Shown here piece after piece: positions 48,641 to 63,300 of a stretch of 64,000 nucleotides of DNA; positions within the stretch are counted from its first letter, which is position 1; each line of letters begins with the position of its first letter. The stretch comes from Rhodanobacter sp. FDAARGOS 1247 (GTDB lineage: Bacteria > Pseudomonadota > Gammaproteobacteria > Xanthomonadales > Rhodanobacteraceae). Location: contig NZ_CP069535.1 of assembly GCF_016889805.1 (NCBI RefSeq), forward strand, positions 1,178,001-1,242,000, in the 5' to 3' direction. Both the position numbers and the translations under genes were made by a program. The notes beneath the pieces are model-generated. The model saw only the letters and a list, made by a program, of their open reading frames with translations. It had not been told where the DNA came from and made no database searches.

Positions 48641-48656
48641 GGGAGGGGTGATTGCA
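48641..48656 (+). promoter_or_regulatory. possible sigma-54 promoter of slipin-rtcB
   Basis: GG at 48642-48643 and TTGCA at 48652-48656 have the -24/-12 spacing of the sigma-54 consensus (TGGCACG-N4-TTGCA). The bases between GG and the spacer do not match, so the call is tentative. Known rtcB operons are often driven by sigma-54 with RtcR; no rtcR gene is in the window. Confidence 0.3.
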
Positions 48657-48746
48657 CCCCGAAGTAAATCACGGACCGCAACGATCCGGCGGCCCTGATT
48701 CATTCAATGCGGATCGAAACCAGGAATATCGACAAGGAGTATCGCC

Positions 48747-49871
48747 ATGTTCTGGCTCAAGCAAATCGTGATCGGCGACGGCGAGCGCGGTCTGCTGTAT
48801 CGCAACCGTCGTTTCGAGCGCGTGCTGTCGCCGGGCGTCCATCGCCTGTTCGACCCGCGCAAGCGCATCGCCGTGACAGTGCACAACCTCACCCGCCCGG
48901 AATACGCCGGCAGCGATGCCGAGGTGTTGATGGCGCAGATGGACGGCCCGCTGGCCGAGTGCTTCCTGGTGGCCGACATCGGCACCGACCAGGTCGGCCT
49001 GGTGCTGAAGAACGGCAAGCTGGAAGACGTGCTGGCGCCGGGTACGCGCAAGCTGTACTGGAAGGGCATCGTGCCGGTCGAGGTGCAGGCGGTCTCGCTG
49101 GTGGAAACGCTGGAGATCGATGCGCACGTGGCCAGCCGTCTGCTTCAGCTGGGCGTGCTCGGCAAGGTGGCGGTGACGGTGGACGTGCCGGTGGAATCGA
49201 CGGGCCTGCTGTTCGTCGACAACAAGCTGGTGCGCACGCTGGCGCCGGGCGCCTGGGCGTTCTGGAATTTCCGGAAGAACGTGGCGGCGGAGGTGATCGA
49301 GCTGCGCGTGCAGTCGCTGGAAGTGTCGGGCCAGGAACTGCTGACCCGCGACAAGGTGAGCCTGCGGGTGAACCTGGCCGCCAGCCTGCGCGTGACCGAT
49401 CCGGTCGCCGCGCGCACGAAGGTGACCAAGTACGGCGACTACCTCTATCGCGAGCTGCAGTACGGCCTGCGCAAGGCGGTCTCCGGCAAGACGCTGGACG
49501 AGCTGCTGGGCGACAAGGCTTCGCTGGATGCGGACATCTTCGCCTACGTGCGTGGCCGTGTCGTCGAGCTGGGCATCGAGGTGCTCGGCGTGGGCGTCAA
49601 GGACGTGATCCTGCCGGGCGAGATGAAGGACATCCTCAACAGCGTGGTGCAGGCGGAGAAGGCGGCCCAGGCCAACGTGATCCGCCGGCGCGAGGAGGCG
49701 AACGCCACCCGTTCGCTGCTCAACACCGCGCGGCTGATCGAGGAGAGCCCGGTGCTGATGCGTCTGAAGGAGCTGGAGGCCTTGGAAAAGGTCACCGAGA
49801 AGATCGACAAGCTGACCGTGTTCGGCGGCCTGGACGGCGTGCTGAACCAGTTGGTGAGTTTGAAGGCATAA
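48747..49871 (+). CDS. slipin-family SPFH/band-7 protein
   Basis: This 374-residue protein has an SPFH domain with the slipin pattern (VIELRVQSLEVSGQELLTRDKVSLRVNLAAS, RVTDPVAARTKV, YGLRKAVSGKTLDELLGDK, GVGVKDVILPGEMKDILN). A helical, coiled-coil C-terminus follows. The N-terminal part (about 1-130) is soluble-looking, with no obvious membrane anchor. Slipins of this type recur next to rtcB in many bacteria; the role is unknown. It precedes rtcB by 141 bp. Confidence 0.9.
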   Translation: MFWLKQIVIGDGERGLLYRNRRFERVLSPGVHRLFDPRKRIAVTVHNLTRPEYAGSDAEVLMAQMDGPLAECFLVADIGTDQVGLVLKNGKLEDVLAPGTRKLYWKGIVPVEVQAVSLVETLEIDAHVASRLLQLGVLGKVAVTVDVPVESTGLLFVDNKLVRTLAPGAWAFWNFRKNVAAEVIELRVQSLEVSGQELLTRDKVSLRVNLAASLRVTDPVAARTKVTKYGDYLYRELQYGLRKAVSGKTLDELLGDKASLDADIFAYVRGRVVELGIEVLGVGVKDVILPGEMKDILNSVVQAEKAAQANVIRRREEANATRSLLNTARLIEESPVLMRLKELEALEKVTEKIDKLTVFGGLDGVLNQLVSLKA

Positions 49872-49901
49872 ATTCGTGCGAAGCATCCCGCTCTTTCGCT
49901 G

Positions 49902-49968
49902 GTCATCCCGGCGCAGGCCGGGAGCCGGCGACTCAAGGCACTGGATTCCAGCTTGCGCTGGAATGACG
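49902..49968. repeat. double palindromic repeat between slipin and rtcB
   Basis: TCATCCCGGC-GCA-GGCCGGGA and GGATTCCAGC-TTGC-GCTGGAATGAC are two hairpins of the widespread TCATTCC/GGAATGA type. A longer relative lies at 61001-61079. Confidence 0.75.
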
Positions 49969-50012
49969 GTGAGGGGCGGCGATGCTTTCGCACCATTCAA
50001 AGGCAAGGAATC

Positions 50013-51233
50013 ATGAGCAACCAACAGTACGAACTGCTGCACGCCGAAGGCAGCGCCACGCCGATCAAGGGCTGGGTGCACGGCGTGCCGCTGGAGGATT
50101 CGGCGAAGCAGCAACTGCGCAACATCGCCACGCTGCCGTTCGTCGGCCCGTGGGTCGCGGTGATGCCGGACGTGCATCTGGGCAAGGGCGCCACGGTGGG
50201 TTCGGTGGTACCGACCCGGGGCGCGATCATCCCGGCCGCAGTCGGCGTGGACATCGGCTGCGGCATGGCCGCGGTGCGGACCACGCTGCGCGCCAGCGAC
50301 CTGCCGGACAACCTGGCCCAACTGCGTTCCAGCATCGAGCGCGGCGTGCCGGTCGGCAACGGCCGTGGCGGCGAGCATGGCAAGCCGTCGGACAGCATCC
50401 ACACGATGCTGGTCGAATCCCGGCTGGCCGAGCGGCTGGAGGCGATCAAGGCGAAGCACCACAAGATCCGCACCGACAAGGTCGACCGGCAGCTCGGCAC
50501 GCTCGGCGGCGGCAACCACTTCATCGAGGTCTGCCTGGACGAATCGGGCGCGGTGTGGGTGATGCTGCACTCCGGTTCGCGCGGCACCGGCAACCTGATC
50601 GGCAGCTACTTCATCCAGCGGGCGCGCGAGGAGCTGGCGCAGCGCGTGCTGGGCTTTGACCTGCCGGACAAGGACCTCGCGTTCTTCATGGAAGGCGAAC
50701 CGCTGTTCGACGACTACGTCGAAGCGGTGTCCTGGGCGCAGGATTACGCCCGGGCCAACCGCGAGGCGATGATGGCGCGGGTGCTGGCCGAGATGCGCCA
50801 CCGGCTGCCGAAGTTCCAGCTGGAACAGATGGCGGTGAACTGCCACCACAACTACGTGCAGAAGGAGACGCACGGTGGCGAGGAACTGCTGGTGACCCGC
50901 AAGGGCGCGGTGAGCGCCCGTGCCGGCGAGCTCGGCATCATCCCGGGCAGCATGGGCACGTGCAGCTACATCGTGCGTGGCAAGGGCAGTCCGGACAGCT
51001 TCCACAGCTGCAGCCACGGCGCGGGCCGGGTGATGAGCCGTACCGCGGCGCGCCAGCAGATCACCCTGGCCCAGCATCGGGAAGCCACCGCCCACGTCGA
51101 ATGCCGCAAGGACGCAGCGGTGATCGACGAGTCGCCGGCGGCGTACAAGTCGATCGACGCGGTGATGGCCGCGCAGACCGACCTGGTCGAGGTGGTGCAC
51201 ACGTTGCGCCAGGTGCTGTGCGTGAAGGGATGA
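50013..51233 (+). CDS. rtcB: RtcB RNA-splicing ligase
   Basis: RtcB joins 2',3'-cyclic-phosphate (or 3'-phosphate) and 5'-OH RNA ends using GTP and manganese, as in tRNA repair. The 406-residue protein has VAVMPDVHLGKGATVGSV, the metal-binding Cys in VDIGCGMAAVRT, GGGNHFIEV and MLHSGSRGTGN histidines. NCHHNYVQ follows, and the guanylylated His lies in SCSHGAGRVMSRTAA. It has AAGGAA before the ATG at 50013 and a strong terminator after it. Its neighbours (slipin, tRNA-like RNAs) point to an RNA-repair unit. Confidence 0.97.
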   Translation: MSNQQYELLHAEGSATPIKGWVHGVPLEDSAKQQLRNIATLPFVGPWVAVMPDVHLGKGATVGSVVPTRGAIIPAAVGVDIGCGMAAVRTTLRASDLPDNLAQLRSSIERGVPVGNGRGGEHGKPSDSIHTMLVESRLAERLEAIKAKHHKIRTDKVDRQLGTLGGGNHFIEVCLDESGAVWVMLHSGSRGTGNLIGSYFIQRAREELAQRVLGFDLPDKDLAFFMEGEPLFDDYVEAVSWAQDYARANREAMMARVLAEMRHRLPKFQLEQMAVNCHHNYVQKETHGGEELLVTRKGAVSARAGELGIIPGSMGTCSYIVRGKGSPDSFHSCSHGAGRVMSRTAARQQITLAQHREATAHVECRKDAAVIDESPAAYKSIDAVMAAQTDLVEVVHTLRQVLCVKG

Positions 51234-51240
51234 GCCTGGG

Positions 51241-51272
51241 CGCCGCTCCGCGAGGAGCGGCGTTTTTTTTTT
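51241..51272 (+). terminator. rho-independent terminator after rtcB
   Basis: CGCCGCTCC-GCGA-GGAGCGGCG is followed by ten T residues, directly after the stop. Confidence 0.9.
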
Positions 51273-51320
51273 GCAGGCGTGCCCCGGCGCGTCCGCTGCG
51301 GGATAATGCTCCGTTTCCCG

Positions 51321-52370
51321 ATGCCGGCCACACCTGCCTTGAAGAAGTCCGATTTCGATTTTGAGCTGCCGCCCGAGCTGATCGCCCAAGCCCCGCTACC
51401 CGAGCGATCGGCCAGCCGGATGCTGCTGCTCGACGTCGCGGCGCAGTCGCGGGAAGACCGCATGTTCCGCGAACTGCCGGACTTCCTGCGGCCGGGCGAC
51501 CTGCTGGTGTTCAACGACACCCGCGTGCTGCCGGCGCGGCTGTACGGGCGCAAGGACAGCGGCGGCGCGGTGGAGATCCTGATCGAGCGGGTCACCGGTG
51601 CGCACGAGGCCACGGTGCAGCTCGGCGTCAGCAAGAAACCGAAAGAGGGCGGCCGGATCGAACTGGCCGACGGCAGCCATGCGGTGGTGCTGGGCCGCGA
51701 CGAGGGCTTCTTCCGGCTGCGTTTCGAGGCGCCGGAGCCGCTGGAAAAATTGCTGTTGAAACTGGGCGAGATGCCGCTGCCGCCGTACATCGAGCGGCAC
51801 GCCGACGCCAGCGACATGGAGCGCTACCAGACCGTGTTCGCCCGCGAGCCCGGCGCGGTGGCGGCGCCGACCGCGGGCCTGCACTTCGACGATGCGACCC
51901 TGGCCCGGCTGCGCGAGCGGGGCGTCGAGTTCGGTTACGTCACCCTGCACGTGGGCGCGGGCACGTTCCAGCCGGTGCGTGCGGATGACCTGAAAGACCA
52001 TCACATGCATACCGAGTGGCTCAACGTCGGGGCGCACCTGATCGGCCAGATCCGCCGCACCCGCGCGAATGGCGGGCGGGTGATCGCGGTGGGCACCACC
52101 GTGGTGCGCGCGCTGGAAAGCGCCAGCAAGGACGGCGAACTGCATCCGTTCGCCGGCGAGACGCAGATCTTCATCTTCCCCGGCTACCGCTTCAGCAGCA
52201 TCGACGGCCTGCTCACCAACTTCCACCTGCCGCAGTCGACCCTGCTGATGCTGGTGTCGGCGCTGGCCGGGCGCGAGTACATGCTCGACGCGTATCGCCA
52301 CGCGGTGGAGCAGCGGTATCGGTTCTTCTCGTATGGCGATTCGATGCTGATCCTGCCGAAGGGCGTCTAA
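51321..52370 (+). CDS. queA: tRNA preQ1(34) S-adenosylmethionine ribosyltransferase-isomerase
   Basis: QueA converts preQ1 in tRNA to epoxyqueuosine. The 349-residue protein has [68 protein letters not shown] and [19 protein letters not shown], all family signatures. The ATG at 51321 is used; the frame extends upstream to 51279. It lies 18 bp before tgt, the next enzyme-coding gene of the same pathway. Confidence 0.97.
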   Translation: MPATPALKKSDFDFELPPELIAQAPLPERSASRMLLLDVAAQSREDRMFRELPDFLRPGDLLVFNDTRVLPARLYGRKDSGGAVEILIERVTGAHEATVQLGVSKKPKEGGRIELADGSHAVVLGRDEGFFRLRFEAPEPLEKLLLKLGEMPLPPYIERHADASDMERYQTVFAREPGAVAAPTAGLHFDDATLARLRERGVEFGYVTLHVGAGTFQPVRADDLKDHHMHTEWLNVGAHLIGQIRRTRANGGRVIAVGTTVVRALESASKDGELHPFAGETQIFIFPGYRFSSIDGLLTNFHLPQSTLLMLVSALAGREYMLDAYRHAVEQRYRFFSYGDSMLILPKGV

Positions 52371-53553
<1,183 letters not shown>

Positions 53554-53673
53554 TTGAAGGACCCCTCGCGGCCGCTGCCGTGCACGCTCCGGGGGTGCAT
53601 GGCATAATCGGGAATCTTTTCCCAGGCGTTCTGTCGAAAACCTCGACAACGCCCAGACTTGCGAGACAGACCC

Positions 53674-54006
53674 ATGAGTTTTCCGATCTCCCCCGTGCTG
53701 GCCCAGGCCGCGGCTCCGCAGCCCGCCGGCGGCGGCATGTCCATGATCATCATGATGGTGGTGCTGTTCGGCCTGATGTATTTCATGATGATCCGTCCGC
53801 AGGCGAAGCGGCAGAAGGAGCATCGTGCACTGATCGCCGGCCTGGCCAAGGGCGACGAAGTGGTCACCAACGGCGGCATCGCCGGACGGGTGGACGAAGT
53901 GGGCGAGACCTTCATCACCGTCGAGATCGCCAGCAACGTCAAGGTGAAGGTGCAGAAGGGCGCGGTGCAGCAGGTGTTGCCCAAGGGCTCGCTGAAATCC
54001 GTCTGA
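53674..54006 (+). CDS. yajC: preprotein translocase subunit YajC
   Basis: YajC is a small inner-membrane partner of SecDF. The 110-residue protein has a single transmembrane helix (MIIMMVVLFGLMYFMMIRPQ at about 24-43) followed by the conserved KRQKEHRALIAGLAKGDEVVTNGGIAGRV. Cotranscription with secD is the usual order. Confidence 0.97.
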   Translation: MSFPISPVLAQAAAPQPAGGGMSMIIMMVVLFGLMYFMMIRPQAKRQKEHRALIAGLAKGDEVVTNGGIAGRVDEVGETFITVEIASNVKVKVQKGAVQQVLPKGSLKSV

Positions 54007-54114
54007 AGAAGTACCGGACGCCGCCAGGGGGCCTGGGCGGCGACTTGCAACGTGGCCATTCCCGATTGTTGCTACCGCCGCGGCCTGGTGCCGCGGCTTT
54101 GATGGATGCAAGGC

Positions 54115-55998
54115 ATGAGTGATTTTCCTCGCTGGAAGTACGCGCTGGTCGCGCTGGTGATGTTGTGCGGCGTGATCTACGCGCTGCCGAACGCCTTCCC
54201 GCCGGTGCCGGCGGTACAGGTCACCGCGAACCGCGATGCGCCGCCGATCAACACCGCCTTCCAGCAGAAGGTGGAAGCCGGGCTGAGGGCGAAGAAGATC
54301 GCCGTGAACGAGGTCTTCGTGGAAGGCGACCACCTGCTGGTGACGTTCGCCAACTCCGACGTGCAGAAGACCGGCTCCGACGAGATCAAGGCGCTGGTGG
54401 GCGACGGCTACACGGTCGCGTTCAAGCTGCAGTCCAACGTGCCGCACTGGCTGGGCGTGATCGGTGCCCGCTCGATGCCGCTGGGCCTGGACTTGCAGGG
54501 TGGCGTGCACTTCCTGATGCAGGTCGACCAGAAGGACGTCATCGAGAAGCAGGAAAACAGCTACGCCGATGACGTGCGCAGCCTGTTGCGCCAGAAGAAC
54601 ATCCGCTACGAGTCGGTCACCCGCAGCGCGGTCAATGGCCAGGGCATCTCGGTGATCCTGCGCTCGGCCGACGACCGCAAGACCGCGTCCGACGCGATCG
54701 CCAACGAATACACCGACCTCAACGTGTCCGACGGCGCCAGCACCGGCGACCGCTTCATGCTGAAGGTGACGGTCAAGCCGGAAAAGCTGCGCGAACTGGC
54801 CCGCGGTGCGATCACCCAGAACCTGGGCACGCTGCGCAACCGCATCAACGCGCTGGGCGTGTCCGAGCCGCTGATCCAGCAGCAGGGCGACAGCCGCATC
54901 GTGGTCGAGCTGGCCGGCGTGCAGGATCCGACCGAGGCGAAGAAGCTGATCGGCGCGGTGGCCACCCTGCAGTACCGCCCCGGCATCGGCCAGCCCGGCG
55001 ATGCGCGTGCGGTGGAAGCGGCGCGCACCGGCAACATCCCGCCGGATGCCAACCTGTATTACATGCGTGGCGACAACCGGCCGGTGCTGGTCAGCAAGCA
55101 GATCATCGTGACCGGCAACCAGCTGATCGACGCCTCTTCCGGCATCGACCAGAACAGCGGCACGCCGAAGGTCGACGTGACCCTGAACGCCGCTGGCGCC
55201 CGCAAGATGGGCGACTTCACCAACGCCAACGTCGGCAAGCCGATGGCGGTGGTGTACGTGGAGCAGGTCTACGAGACCAAGGTCGTCGACGGCAAGGAAG
55301 TGCGCGTGCCCAAGATCACCGAGACGGTGATCAACGACGCGACCATCCAGGGCGCCTTCAGCAAGCAGTTCCAGACCAGCGGCCTGGGCAGTCCGAAAGA
55401 GGCATCCGACCTGGCCCTGCTGCTCAAGGGCGGCGCGCTGGCCGCACCGATGGACATCGTCGAGGAAGGCGTGATCGGTGCCAGCCTCGGCCAGGACAAC
55501 ATCGACAAGGGCTTCAAGGCGGTGCTGCTGGGCCTGGCGCTGGTGCTGCTGGCCGCGGCGATCTACTACAAGCTGTTCGGCCTGGTGGCGGACATCGCGC
55601 TGTTCTTCAACCTGGTGATCCTGGTGGCAGTGATGTCGCTGATCGGCGTCACCCTGACCATGCCTGGCGTGGCCGGCATCGTGCTGACCCTGGGCATGGC
55701 GATCGATGCGAACGTGCTGATCTGCGAACGCGTGCGTGAGGAATTGCGCAACGGCTCCAGTCCGCATGCCTCGATCCGCGCCGGTTACGAGAAGGCCTGG
55801 TCGACCATTCTGGATGCGAACGTCACCCACCTGATCGCGGCGCTGGCACTGACCACGATGGGTACCGGTGCGATCAAGGGCTTCGGCGTGACCCTGCTGA
55901 TCGGCATCCTGACTTCGCTGTTCACCTCGGTGACGTTGACGCACGCGTTCACCGCGGCGATCCACGGCCATCGCAAGCTCAAGACGCTGTCGGTCTAA
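54115..55998 (+). CDS. secD: protein translocase subunit SecD
   Basis: SecD with SecF uses proton motive force to help pull proteins across the inner membrane. The 627-residue protein has a first transmembrane helix (YALVALVMLCGVIYALPNAF), a large periplasmic P1 domain starting near LGLDLQGGVHFLMQVD, and five C-terminal transmembrane helices. The conserved AIDANVLICERVREEL lies near residue 535. An ATG at 54106 is an alternative start. Confidence 0.97.
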   Translation: MSDFPRWKYALVALVMLCGVIYALPNAFPPVPAVQVTANRDAPPINTAFQQKVEAGLRAKKIAVNEVFVEGDHLLVTFANSDVQKTGSDEIKALVGDGYTVAFKLQSNVPHWLGVIGARSMPLGLDLQGGVHFLMQVDQKDVIEKQENSYADDVRSLLRQKNIRYESVTRSAVNGQGISVILRSADDRKTASDAIANEYTDLNVSDGASTGDRFMLKVTVKPEKLRELARGAITQNLGTLRNRINALGVSEPLIQQQGDSRIVVELAGVQDPTEAKKLIGAVATLQYRPGIGQPGDARAVEAARTGNIPPDANLYYMRGDNRPVLVSKQIIVTGNQLIDASSGIDQNSGTPKVDVTLNAAGARKMGDFTNANVGKPMAVVYVEQVYETKVVDGKEVRVPKITETVINDATIQGAFSKQFQTSGLGSPKEASDLALLLKGGALAAPMDIVEEGVIGASLGQDNIDKGFKAVLLGLALVLLAAAIYYKLFGLVADIALFFNLVILVAVMSLIGVTLTMPGVAGIVLTLGMAIDANVLICERVREELRNGSSPHASIRAGYEKAWSTILDANVTHLIAALALTTMGTGAIKGFGVTLLIGILTSLFTSVTLTHAFTAAIHGHRKLKTLSV

Positions 55999-56007
55999 GG
56001 AATCCCC

Positions 56008-56970
56008 ATGGAAATTTTCAATCACGACAGCAATATCCACTTCCTGGGGATGCGCAAGTACACCGTGGCCATCGCCATCTTCCTGATGGTGGCCTCGATT
56101 GGCCTGATCGCGTTCAAGGGTCTCAACTACGGCCTGGACTTCACCGGCGGCGTATCGATGGTCGTCGACTATGAAAAGTCGGTGGAAATCGCCGACGTGC
56201 GTGGCGCGCTGGAGAAGGGCGGCATCCACAATGCGATGGTGCAGAGCCTGGGCGGTACCCGTGAGGTGTCGATCCGCCTGCAGCCCAAGGACGATCCCGG
56301 CGCCGTCGATGCCGCCGGCAAGTTCAACCTCGACAAGATCGCCGCCGACGTGCTCAAGGTGCTGCACGTGGCACGCCCGGACGCGAAGCTGAAGAGCCGC
56401 GACTACGTCAGCGCCCAGGTCGGCCAGGAACTGCGCAGCGACGGCACGGTGGCCGCCGTGTTCGTGATCCTCGGCATCATGGCCTACCTGTGGATCCGCT
56501 TCGAGCGTCGCTTCGCGATTGCGGCGGTGGCCACCGAAGTCCATGACACCCTGGTCACCCTGGGCATCCTGGCGCTGGTCCAGCGCGAGTTCGACATGAC
56601 CGTGCTGGCCTCGGTGCTGGCGGTGATCGGCTACTCGATCAACGACAAGGTGGTGGTGTTCGACCGCATCCGCGAACTGTTCCGCCTGGCGCGCAAGGCC
56701 GAGCCGGAGGAAATCCTCAACCGCTCGATCAACAACACGCTGTCGCGCACCATCATCACCTCGCTGTTCACCGGCATCACCATGGGTGCGCTGTACTTCT
56801 TCGGTGGCACCGCGGTGCATGGCTTCGCCGTCACCATGCTGATCGGCATCGTGGTCGGCACGCTGTCCTCGATCTTTGTCGCCAGCCCGATCCTGCTGTG
56901 GCTGGGCGTGTCGAAGAAGGACCTGATGCCGGTGACCAAGGAAAACCCCGAGCTGGCGCGGCGCCCCTGA
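56008..56970 (+). CDS. secF: protein translocase subunit SecF
   Basis: The 320-residue partner of SecD has six transmembrane helices. It shows GLNYGLDFTGGVSMVVDY at the N-terminus, IGYSINDKVVVFDRIRE and the late LFTGITMGALYFFGGTAVHGFAVTM, all characteristic. It starts 9 bp after secD. A terminator follows at 57111. Confidence 0.97.
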   Translation: MEIFNHDSNIHFLGMRKYTVAIAIFLMVASIGLIAFKGLNYGLDFTGGVSMVVDYEKSVEIADVRGALEKGGIHNAMVQSLGGTREVSIRLQPKDDPGAVDAAGKFNLDKIAADVLKVLHVARPDAKLKSRDYVSAQVGQELRSDGTVAAVFVILGIMAYLWIRFERRFAIAAVATEVHDTLVTLGILALVQREFDMTVLASVLAVIGYSINDKVVVFDRIRELFRLARKAEPEEILNRSINNTLSRTIITSLFTGITMGALYFFGGTAVHGFAVTMLIGIVVGTLSSIFVASPILLWLGVSKKDLMPVTKENPELARRP

Positions 56971-57110
56971 AGCAACCATCGCTCGCTTCGCGAGCGATTC
57001 CAAATGGTCTTCCCCTGCATGCAGGGGAAGATGCCCGCAGGGCAGATGGGGTAGCTCCCAGTCGAAGCGAGATCCGCTTTCTTCACGTGCCCGCAGGGCA
57101 GCCGAACGAA

Positions 57111-57142
57111 AACGGCCCGGTGCAATCCGGGCCGTTTTTTTT
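57111..57142. terminator. bidirectional terminator between secF and murU
   Basis: AACGGCCCGG and CCGGGCCGTT are followed by a run of T on the plus strand. The mirrored strand has a shorter T tract, so it may also stop the amgK-murU transcript. A CCCCTGCATGCAGGGG palindrome lies upstream near 57019. Confidence 0.85.
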
Positions 57143-57161
57143 GCATGAGACGCGCCTCACC

Positions 57162-58989
<1,828 letters not shown>

Positions 58990-59010
58990 CAAACCCGTTC
59001 CGAGCGCCCC

Positions 59011-59495
59011 ATGCTCCGCGTCAGCCGACTGACCGATTACGCCACCGTGGTGATGACCTGCATCGCTGCGCACCCGACCGAAGTGCTGAGCGCGGTGCAG
59101 ATCGCCGACGAGACGCGGCTGGAGCTGCCCACCGTGAGCAAGTTGCTGAAGGCGCTGGGCCACGCCGCCCTGGTCGAGTCGTTCCGCGGCGTCAATGGCG
59201 GCTACCGGCTGGCGCGTGCCGCCGCCGACATTTCGCTGGTCGAGATCGTCGAGGCGATCGAGGGTCCGATCGGCATGACCGAGTGCAGCATGGCCGAAGG
59301 CCAGTGCGATCGCGAGGCGCAGTGCGGCGTGCGCGGCAGCTGGCAACTGGTCAACAACGTGCTGGACAACGCGCTGCGCGCGGTCAGCCTGGCCGACATG
59401 CTGAAGCCGCAACCGCCGCGGCCGTCGCGACGGATCGCTGCCGTGGCCATCAGCGACATCGCGATGCCGGCCAAATCCCGCCGGGTCACCACCGA

Positions 59496-59499
<4 letters not shown>
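59011..59499 (+). CDS. SUF system Rrf2-family transcriptional regulator
   Basis: This 162-residue Rrf2 protein has the winged helix ([41 protein letters not shown]) and three cysteines in [15 protein letters not shown] (about 90-104). These resemble the Fe-S ligand region of IscR-like sensors. It heads the suf operon and overlaps sufB by four bases, so it most likely represses suf when clusters are sufficient. That role is inferred from family and context. Confidence 0.93.
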
Positions 59500-60974
<1,475 letters not shown>

Positions 60975-61000
60975 GTTCGTGACACGACCTTCCCACGGGC

Positions 61001-61079
61001 GTCATTCCCGCGACAGCGGGAATCCATTTTGACTTTGTCGCAAGAATGCCCATGGATTCCCGCGTTCGCGGGAATGACG
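61001..61079. repeat. inverted GTCATTCCCGCG repeat between sufB and sufC
   Basis: GTCATTCCCGCG...GCGGGAATCCA on the left and TGGATTCCCGCG...CGCGGGAATGAC on the right form nested hairpins around a 20-base spacer. This widespread repeat type sits inside the suf operon. Confidence 0.8.
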
Positions 61080-61108
61080 GCAGTCGAAGCAGTAAAAGGT
61101 ACGAGACC

Positions 61109-61857
<749 letters not shown>

Positions 61858-61861
<4 letters not shown>

Positions 61862-63177
61862 CCCAGTCGGCCACCTTGCCCCTGGTCGAGTCGCTGCTCG
61901 ATGCGCCGCTGCCGGCCAGCGGCATTGCCTGGTTGGATGCTGCGCGGCAGGAAAGTCGCGACGCGTTCGCCAGCACCGGCCTGCCCGATACCCGGATCGA
62001 GGCGTGGAAGTACACCGCCTTGCGCGGCCTGGCCCAGCGCCGCTTCGCCCACGGCGACGCGGCCGCGTCCGGCCGCGCCGTCGCTTCTTCGCTGCTGGCC
62101 CTGCCCGGCGTCGAGGGCGCGCGACTGGTCTTCGTCAACGGCGTGTTCCGGGCCGATTTGTCGACGCTGGACGCGCTGCCCGACGGACTCACCCTGCAGC
62201 CGCTGTCGCGCGTGTTGAAGGACGACGCCGAGCCGTTGCGCTTCGGCTGGTCGCGATCCGCTACCCGTGCCGAGGCGCACGGTGCCGCCGATGCCTTCGC
62301 GCGGATCAACGCCGCCAGCGCCGCCGACGGCGTGGTGCTGCGCGTGGCCGCCCGCGCCACGATCGCGGCGCCGGTGCAGCTGGTCTTCTTCGGTGCGGAC
62401 GGCGAGGCGGAACTGGCCTGGCATGCGCGCAACCTGATCGAGCTGGGCGAGGGCGCGTCGCTCACCCTGGTCGAGCAGCACCTTGGCGACGGCGGTCAGG
62501 CGCAACTGGCCACCTTCGTCAGCGACATCCATGTGGGCGCGGGCGCAAAGCTGCATCACGTCATGCTGCAGAACGCGGCGTCGGCGGCGAACCTGATCCG
62601 GCACAGCCACCTGCGCCTGCAGGCGCGCAGCGAAGCGACCCTGCACGTGGTCGAGCTGGGCGGCGCCCTGGTGCGCCACGACCTGCAGGTCGAACTGCTG
62701 GGCGACGAGGCGAAGCTGCACACGCGCGGCGTGTTCATGCCGCACGGGCGCCAGCACATCGACACTCAGCTGGCGATCCGCCACCAGGCGCTGAACACCG
62801 CTTCCAGCTCGAACTGGCGCGGCGTGGCCAACGATCGTGCCCGTGGCGTGTTCCGCGGCGCCATCGTGGTGGCGCCCGGTGCCGACGGCAGCGACGCCAG
62901 CCTCAGCAACAAGAACCTGCTGCTGTCGGCGGGTGCCGAGATCGACACCAAGCCCGAGCTGGAAATCTACGCCGACGAAGTGCAGGCCGCCCACGGCGCC
63001 ACGGTCGGCCAACTCGACGAGCGTTCGCTGTTCTACCTGCGCTCGCGCGGCATCCCGCTGGCCGAGGCGCGCGCGCTGCTGACCGCCGCGTTCTGCCGCG
63101 CGGTGCTGGATGACCTGCCGAACCCCGAACTGCGCGAACACCTGGCCAGCCTGCTGATCGCACAATTGCCGGAATGA
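61858..63177 (+). CDS. sufD: Fe-S cluster assembly protein SufD
   Basis: SufD pairs with SufB. The 439-residue protein has RIEAWKYTALRGLAQRRF near residue 40, a central beta-helix with LHHVMLQNAAS and the conserved C-terminal block with GRQHIDTQLAIRHQA, KNLLLSAGAEIDTKPELEIY, VQAAHGATVGQLDERSLFYLRSRGI. It is coupled to sufC. Confidence 0.97.
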
Positions 63178-63185
63178 TGTTTATC

Positions 63186-63282
63186 TCCTCCCCTTGCCTG
63201 CAGGGGGAGGCTGGGAGGGGGTAGTGCTCTCGCGGCAAAGAGCGACCCCACCCCAACCCTCCCCTGCAGGCAGGGGAGGGAG
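63186..63282. repeat. paired C/G-rich palindromes between sufD and sufS
   Basis: CCTCCCCTTGCCTGCAGGGGGAGG on the left and CCTCCCCTGCAGGCAGGGGAGGG-like sequence on the right are each palindromic and mutually inverted. They almost fill the 123-bp gap. Confidence 0.75.
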
Positions 63283-63300
63283 CCAACCGGATTCCCTTGA

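Larger units (their letters stand above)
47561..48746 (+). other. protein-free, RNA-rich region upstream of slipin-rtcB
   Basis: About 1.2 kb without a credible protein gene. The first 270 bases form the 3' region of the response regulator, ending at the terminator at 47827. Between that terminator and the one at 48573 lies a segment crowded with hairpins and carrying two tandem tRNA-like sequences. The last 150 bases before slipin hold a possible sigma-54 site. Small open frames here have no supporting signals. Confidence 0.75.

Noticed and set aside
51302..51307. GATAAT as a -10 for queA
   Set aside because: No -35 at 16-18 bases, and the start of transcription would fall only a few bases before the ATG.
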